NCBI GenBank assembly: GCA_028868335.1 | Contig: JAGWUU010000136.1 | Coordinates: 1 to 8,301, forward strand | DNA: 8,301 nucleotides | DNA from: Sphingomonadales bacterium | Lineage (GTDB): Bacteria; Pseudomonadota; Alphaproteobacteria; Sphingomonadales; Sphingomonadaceae | Direction of reading: 5' to 3' | In this document: in pieces, positions 5,695 to 8,301 of the stretch | Numbering within the stretch: the stretch's first letter is position 1 | Layout: each line of letters opens with the position of its first letter | Made by a program: the position numbers and the translations under genes | The notes under the pieces: model-generated | The model's input: the letters and a program-made list of their open reading frames with translations, nothing else | Databases searched by the model: none | Told to the model about the DNA's origin: nothing

Positions 5695-7716
5695 GTGGTC
5701 AAACAGCAGCGCAAGGCGACCAAGTCCAAGCCGATCACTGCCAATCCGCTGTTCCCGGCGGTAGCCGCGCTGTGGTGCGCGGCAGCGCTGGGCGGAGCCA
5801 GCCTGGCGCTTCGCAGTTCGCTGCTTGAAGCCCTGGTCATCAAGAGCCGGATCGACCTGATCGTCCCGGCCGCCGCGCCGCCGTTGGGCATCACCGCGCG
5901 AATCCTGATCGCCCTCATTCTCGCCGCGCTCGGGGCCGTACTCGGCACGGTGCTCGCCCGCCGCATCGCGCGTCCGAAAGCCAGTGTGCGCGAACGCAAG
6001 CGCGGCGCACGCAGCACTGATTCCGCCGAGCCGCGCTTCCGCGCCCGCGACAGCCATCCCGATGCCCCGGCCCGCCGCCCGATCTCCGCGCACGAGGAAC
6101 TGGGCGAAGATATCATGCCCGAAGTCGTTGCTGCCGAACCCGGCCAGTTGCTCGGTCGCCGCCGTGCGCTCACCATGTCGGAGGAACCGGCCAGCTTCAT
6201 TCCGCACGAGCTGGCGCCGCTGCCAGGTGGTCAACCCCAGATACTCGATCTCGCCGGTGCCGAACTCGATCAAATCGAGCCGCAGTCTTTCGCCATCGTT
6301 TCGAGCGATCGTCCGGCAACGGAAGCGCCCGATCTCAACGCGTACGAGGATGCGGAGCCGGAGGAAGTCGCCACGGGCGATCGAGCCCCGGGTGAGCCCG
6401 ACGCGCCGGACTGGAACCTGGAGCAGGGTGTTGTTCCCTCCCAACCTGTTGCCGCTGCCGGGCCAGCGGCCGATTCCGACTTCGACGCCCCGCGCCAGAT
6501 CTTCCAGAATGTCGCCGAGTCCGCCGAAGATACCCGCCCTGCCCTCGATGATCACCTCAAGGCCGGACGCCAGGTATTCGGGGTCGGTCCGGTCGAACCG
6601 CAAGAGCCCTCCGCCCGCCAGATTTTCGGCCAGGGAACCACTGAAAGCCAGGTTGCGACCGAATTCGTCGAGAGCCTGGGTTACAAGACCAAGGTATTCG
6701 ATACCGCGCCCGCCCAGCCGCTGTTCGCCGCCCGCCAGTCAGAAGCCCGCGGCGGCCAGTCGGAGATGCCGCCGGCCGAGCCAACGGTCGAGGCATCGAA
6801 CGAGACAGCCTTTGCCGCTGCCGAACCGTTGCCGCCGATCGCGGATCTCGGCATGACCGACCTTGCCGCCCGGCTACAGGATTCGATGAAGCGCCGCCGT
6901 GCCGCCCGGGCCGCAGGCTCACCGGCGTCGGTGCCGGAATCCGCACCGTCGGAGACACGCCCGCCGCTCGGCGCGATCAGCCCGCCCATGGCTCCGCTGG
7001 CACCGGCCGCCACAGGGCCGGTCGCTCCGTTGGAGCCTGCTCCCGTCATCGCGGCCCCATCGTTCGCCCCCCTGCCCGTCTTTGCCCCGTCGCCTGTGGA
7101 ACCGGATTCGGCTGCGGCCGTGGCGATCGTGCCTCCCTTGCCACCAACATTGCCGGTGGCATTGAGGCCCATCGCGTTCGACGACCTGGCGGATGACGAG
7201 GACGATACGCTCGCCAGCCTGCTGCCGCCCCGGCACCGGCAGGCAGAGCCCACGCCGGTTGTCCGGCCCAAATCTCAGCCGAATACACCCGTGCCCGTGG
7301 CTCCCGAGGCTCTGGAGGAGACAGCCGGTCCCGTTGATGAGATCGAGCCTGCCGCCGAGGAAGGCTACGCCTCGCTCCTGCGCCTCAACCCGCACCTGCC
7401 GCGCAACCCGTTCGTGCGGATCGAAGAGCCGGAAGAGGGATCGGGCACCGTCGAACCCGTGGTGATTTTCCCCGGCCAGGCCCCGCGCGTGACGCTTGGC
7501 GTGCAACCGCTCGCCCCGGTGTTCGACGTGGCTCCGGTGGAATCGCGTTCGGCGGAGGAACCCGTATCGTTCCGTCGTTTCGATGCGCCGACCAGCGCCA
7601 GCGCGGGTCAGGCCGTGGCCAGCAATCCGTCGGCGCCCGAGATCGACCACGAAGAAGCAGAGCGCGCGCTGCGCGCTGCGCTGTCCAACCTGCAACGGAT
7701 CAGCGGCGCCGCCTGA
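5695..7716 (+). CDS. Two-TM membrane protein with long Pro/Ala/Glu-rich disordered tail, function unknown
   Basis: 673 residues from a GTG at 5695, with only GGGG (5681-5684) as a weak ribosome site; no ATG lies before the first membrane segment. A basic N-terminus (KQQRKATKSK) is followed by hydrophobic segments at about 20-39 and 66-88, then an Arg/Lys-rich stretch (89-105). By the positive-inside rule, the ~580-residue tail is cytoplasmic. The tail is rich in Pro, Ala, Glu and Asp, low in aromatic residues, and likely disordered. It holds short motifs: RQ[IV]F at 267, 292 and 308; a helix-like MTDLAARLQDSMKRRRAARA at 387-406; Ala-Pro repeats at about 424-470; ASLL at 507-510 and 559-562; an ordered-looking NPFVRIEEPEE (571-581) leading to VEPVVIFPGQAP; and a C-terminal helix HEEAERALRAALSNLQRI (652-669). 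I do not recognise a named domain; similar proteins occur in sphingomonads as hypotheticals (recollection). A scaffold or adaptor role is conjecture. It lies 55 bases after the glycosyltransferase and 235 before gltB. Confidence 0.85.
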   Translation: MVKQQRKATKSKPITANPLFPAVAALWCAAALGGASLALRSSLLEALVIKSRIDLIVPAAAPPLGITARILIALILAALGAVLGTVLARRIARPKASVRERKRGARSTDSAEPRFRARDSHPDAPARRPISAHEELGEDIMPEVVAAEPGQLLGRRRALTMSEEPASFIPHELAPLPGGQPQILDLAGAELDQIEPQSFAIVSSDRPATEAPDLNAYEDAEPEEVATGDRAPGEPDAPDWNLEQGVVPSQPVAAAGPAADSDFDAPRQIFQNVAESAEDTRPALDDHLKAGRQVFGVGPVEPQEPSARQIFGQGTTESQVATEFVESLGYKTKVFDTAPAQPLFAARQSEARGGQSEMPPAEPTVEASNETAFAAAEPLPPIADLGMTDLAARLQDSMKRRRAARAAGSPASVPESAPSETRPPLGAISPPMAPLAPAATGPVAPLEPAPVIAAPSFAPLPVFAPSPVEPDSAAAVAIVPPLPPTLPVALRPIAFDDLADDEDDTLASLLPPRHRQAEPTPVVRPKSQPNTPVPVAPEALEETAGPVDEIEPAAEEGYASLLRLNPHLPRNPFVRIEEPEEGSGTVEPVVIFPGQAPRVTLGVQPLAPVFDVAPVESRSAEEPVSFRRFDAPTSASAGQAVASNPSAPEIDHEEAERALRAALSNLQRISGAA

Positions 7717-7752
7717 GCTGCTTGCCGCCTTCGCGCTGAAATCCTATTCAAT

Positions 7753-7780
7753 GCGGCGTCCGGTCTGTGCCGGGTGCCGC
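7753..7780 (+). terminator. Stem-loop in the gap before gltB, possible terminator or attenuator
   Basis: GCGGCGTCCGG (7753-7763) and CCGGGTGCCGC (7770-7780) form an 11-pair stem, nine Watson-Crick pairs plus two G-U wobbles, around the loop TCTGTG. It starts 37 bases after the stop of the 673-residue protein gene. A T-run is absent (GCGTCTATTC follows), so termination would be imperfect or Rho-assisted. The rest of the 235-base gap (7717-7951) shows no convincing promoter, although transcription of gltB probably starts there. Confidence 0.45.
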
Positions 7781-7951
7781 GCGTCTATTCGCAGTTGCAA
7801 AAACAGCTTCCTGTCGCCATGGGATAGGCTCGCGCAATTATCGCTGCGTAACGCGGCCAGGTAAGTTGTGCTTAATTGCCGGAAATCCGCGATTTGCGTG
7901 CCAGCGCGCTGCGAATCACGGTGTCTGGCGCGATAAGGATGGACGGGTTCG

Positions 7952-8301
7952 ATGGGTTTTCCGGCGCCTCAGGGTCTTTACGATCCGCGCAATGAGCATG
8001 ACGCATGCGGTGTGGGCTTCGTCGCCCATATCAAGGGCGAGCAGAGCCATGCCATCGTCACCCAGGCCCTCGAAATTCTCAAGAACCTCGATCACCGCGG
8101 CGCGGTCGGCGCCGACCCACTGCTGGGCGACGGTGCGGGAATCCTGATCCAGCTTCCCGACGTGCTGTTCCGCAAGTGGGCCGGCGGCGAAGGGCTGAAG
8201 CTGCCTGCGCTTGGCGACTATGCCGTGGCGATGTGCTTCCTGCCGCGCGAACAGGCGGCGCGCGATTTCGTCATCGGCACCTTTGAAAAGTTCATCGCCA
8301 A
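7952..8301 (+). CDS. gltB: Glutamate synthase (NADPH) large subunit, N-terminal part
   Basis: Large (alpha) subunit of GOGAT, which with GltD makes two glutamates from glutamine and 2-oxoglutarate; it is central to ammonia assimilation in the cytoplasm. The first 116 codons are present; the family is about 1,500 residues, so the gene runs far past the right edge. The segment is the class II glutamine amidotransferase domain: NEHDACGVGFVAHIKG contains Cys19, which becomes the N-terminal nucleophile once the 18-residue propeptide is removed. ILKNLDHRGAVGADPLLGDGAGILIQLP (residues 43-70) is also characteristic. The ATG at 7952 is fixed by this short propeptide and an in-frame TAA at 7934; AAGGA (7935-7939) is 12 bases away and GGACGGG (7941-7947) 4 bases away, so the ribosome site is not ideal. 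gltD is expected nearby but is not seen here. Confidence 0.97.
   Translation, partial: MGFPAPQGLYDPRNEHDACGVGFVAHIKGEQSHAIVTQALEILKNLDHRGAVGADPLLGDGAGILIQLPDVLFRKWAGGEGLKLPALGDYAVAMCFLPREQAARDFVIGTFEKFIA

Noticed and set aside
5410..6603. A 397-residue minus-strand reading frame opposite the glycosyltransferase end and the membrane-tail protein
   Set aside because: It crosses the gap between two plus-strand genes, is Arg/Gly-rich with no recognisable motif, and its plus-strand counterparts have membrane segments or family motifs.
7939..7951. ATG at 7939 as the gltB start
   Set aside because: It is 13 bases from the chosen ATG and so out of frame with the amidotransferase domain.

Overview
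The window is high-GC DNA from an alphaproteobacterium, most likely of the order Sphingomonadales (Novosphingobium, Sphingomonas or Erythrobacter type). This is inferred from protein style, GC-rich codon use, an alphaproteobacterial-type intergenic palindrome, and exosortase-A-associated glycan genes. No rRNA or other taxonomic marker is present, so genus is not resolved.

Left block (1-1619, minus strand): an acyl-CoA thiolase, cut by the left window edge, and a MaoC/NodN-type enoyl-CoA hydratase-like hot-dog protein. Both act on CoA thioesters, and a compact palindromic intergenic repeat lies between them. A plausible promoter with a palindrome in its spacer precedes the hydratase gene.

Middle block (1733-5639): a small surface-glycan island. 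On the minus strand, three tightly packed genes run from 4344 to 1733: an unreported-looking 51-residue membrane peptide, a WaaL/Wzy-like O-ligase of the exosortase-A-associated type (GTG start overlapping the peptide's stop), and an acyltransferase-3 family membrane protein beginning one base after the ligase stop. Divergently on the plus strand, across a 65-base gap, lies a GT4 glycosyltransferase of the exosortase-A-associated (Daro_2409) type. Inferred together, they make, polymerise or ligate, and acyl-decorate an envelope or exported polysaccharide. No exosortase gene is in the window, and ordinary metabolic genes flank the island on both sides.

Right block (5695-8301, plus strand): a 673-residue protein with two N-terminal membrane segments and a long Pro/Ala/Glu-rich, probably disordered tail carrying short repeated motifs; then an intergenic hairpin; then the start of gltB (glutamate synthase large subunit), cut by the right edge.

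I see no tRNA, rRNA, CRISPR array, insertion sequence or phage gene. The points most worth following up are the overlapping small ORF, the detached exosortase-type island, and the motif-bearing disordered membrane protein next to gltB.
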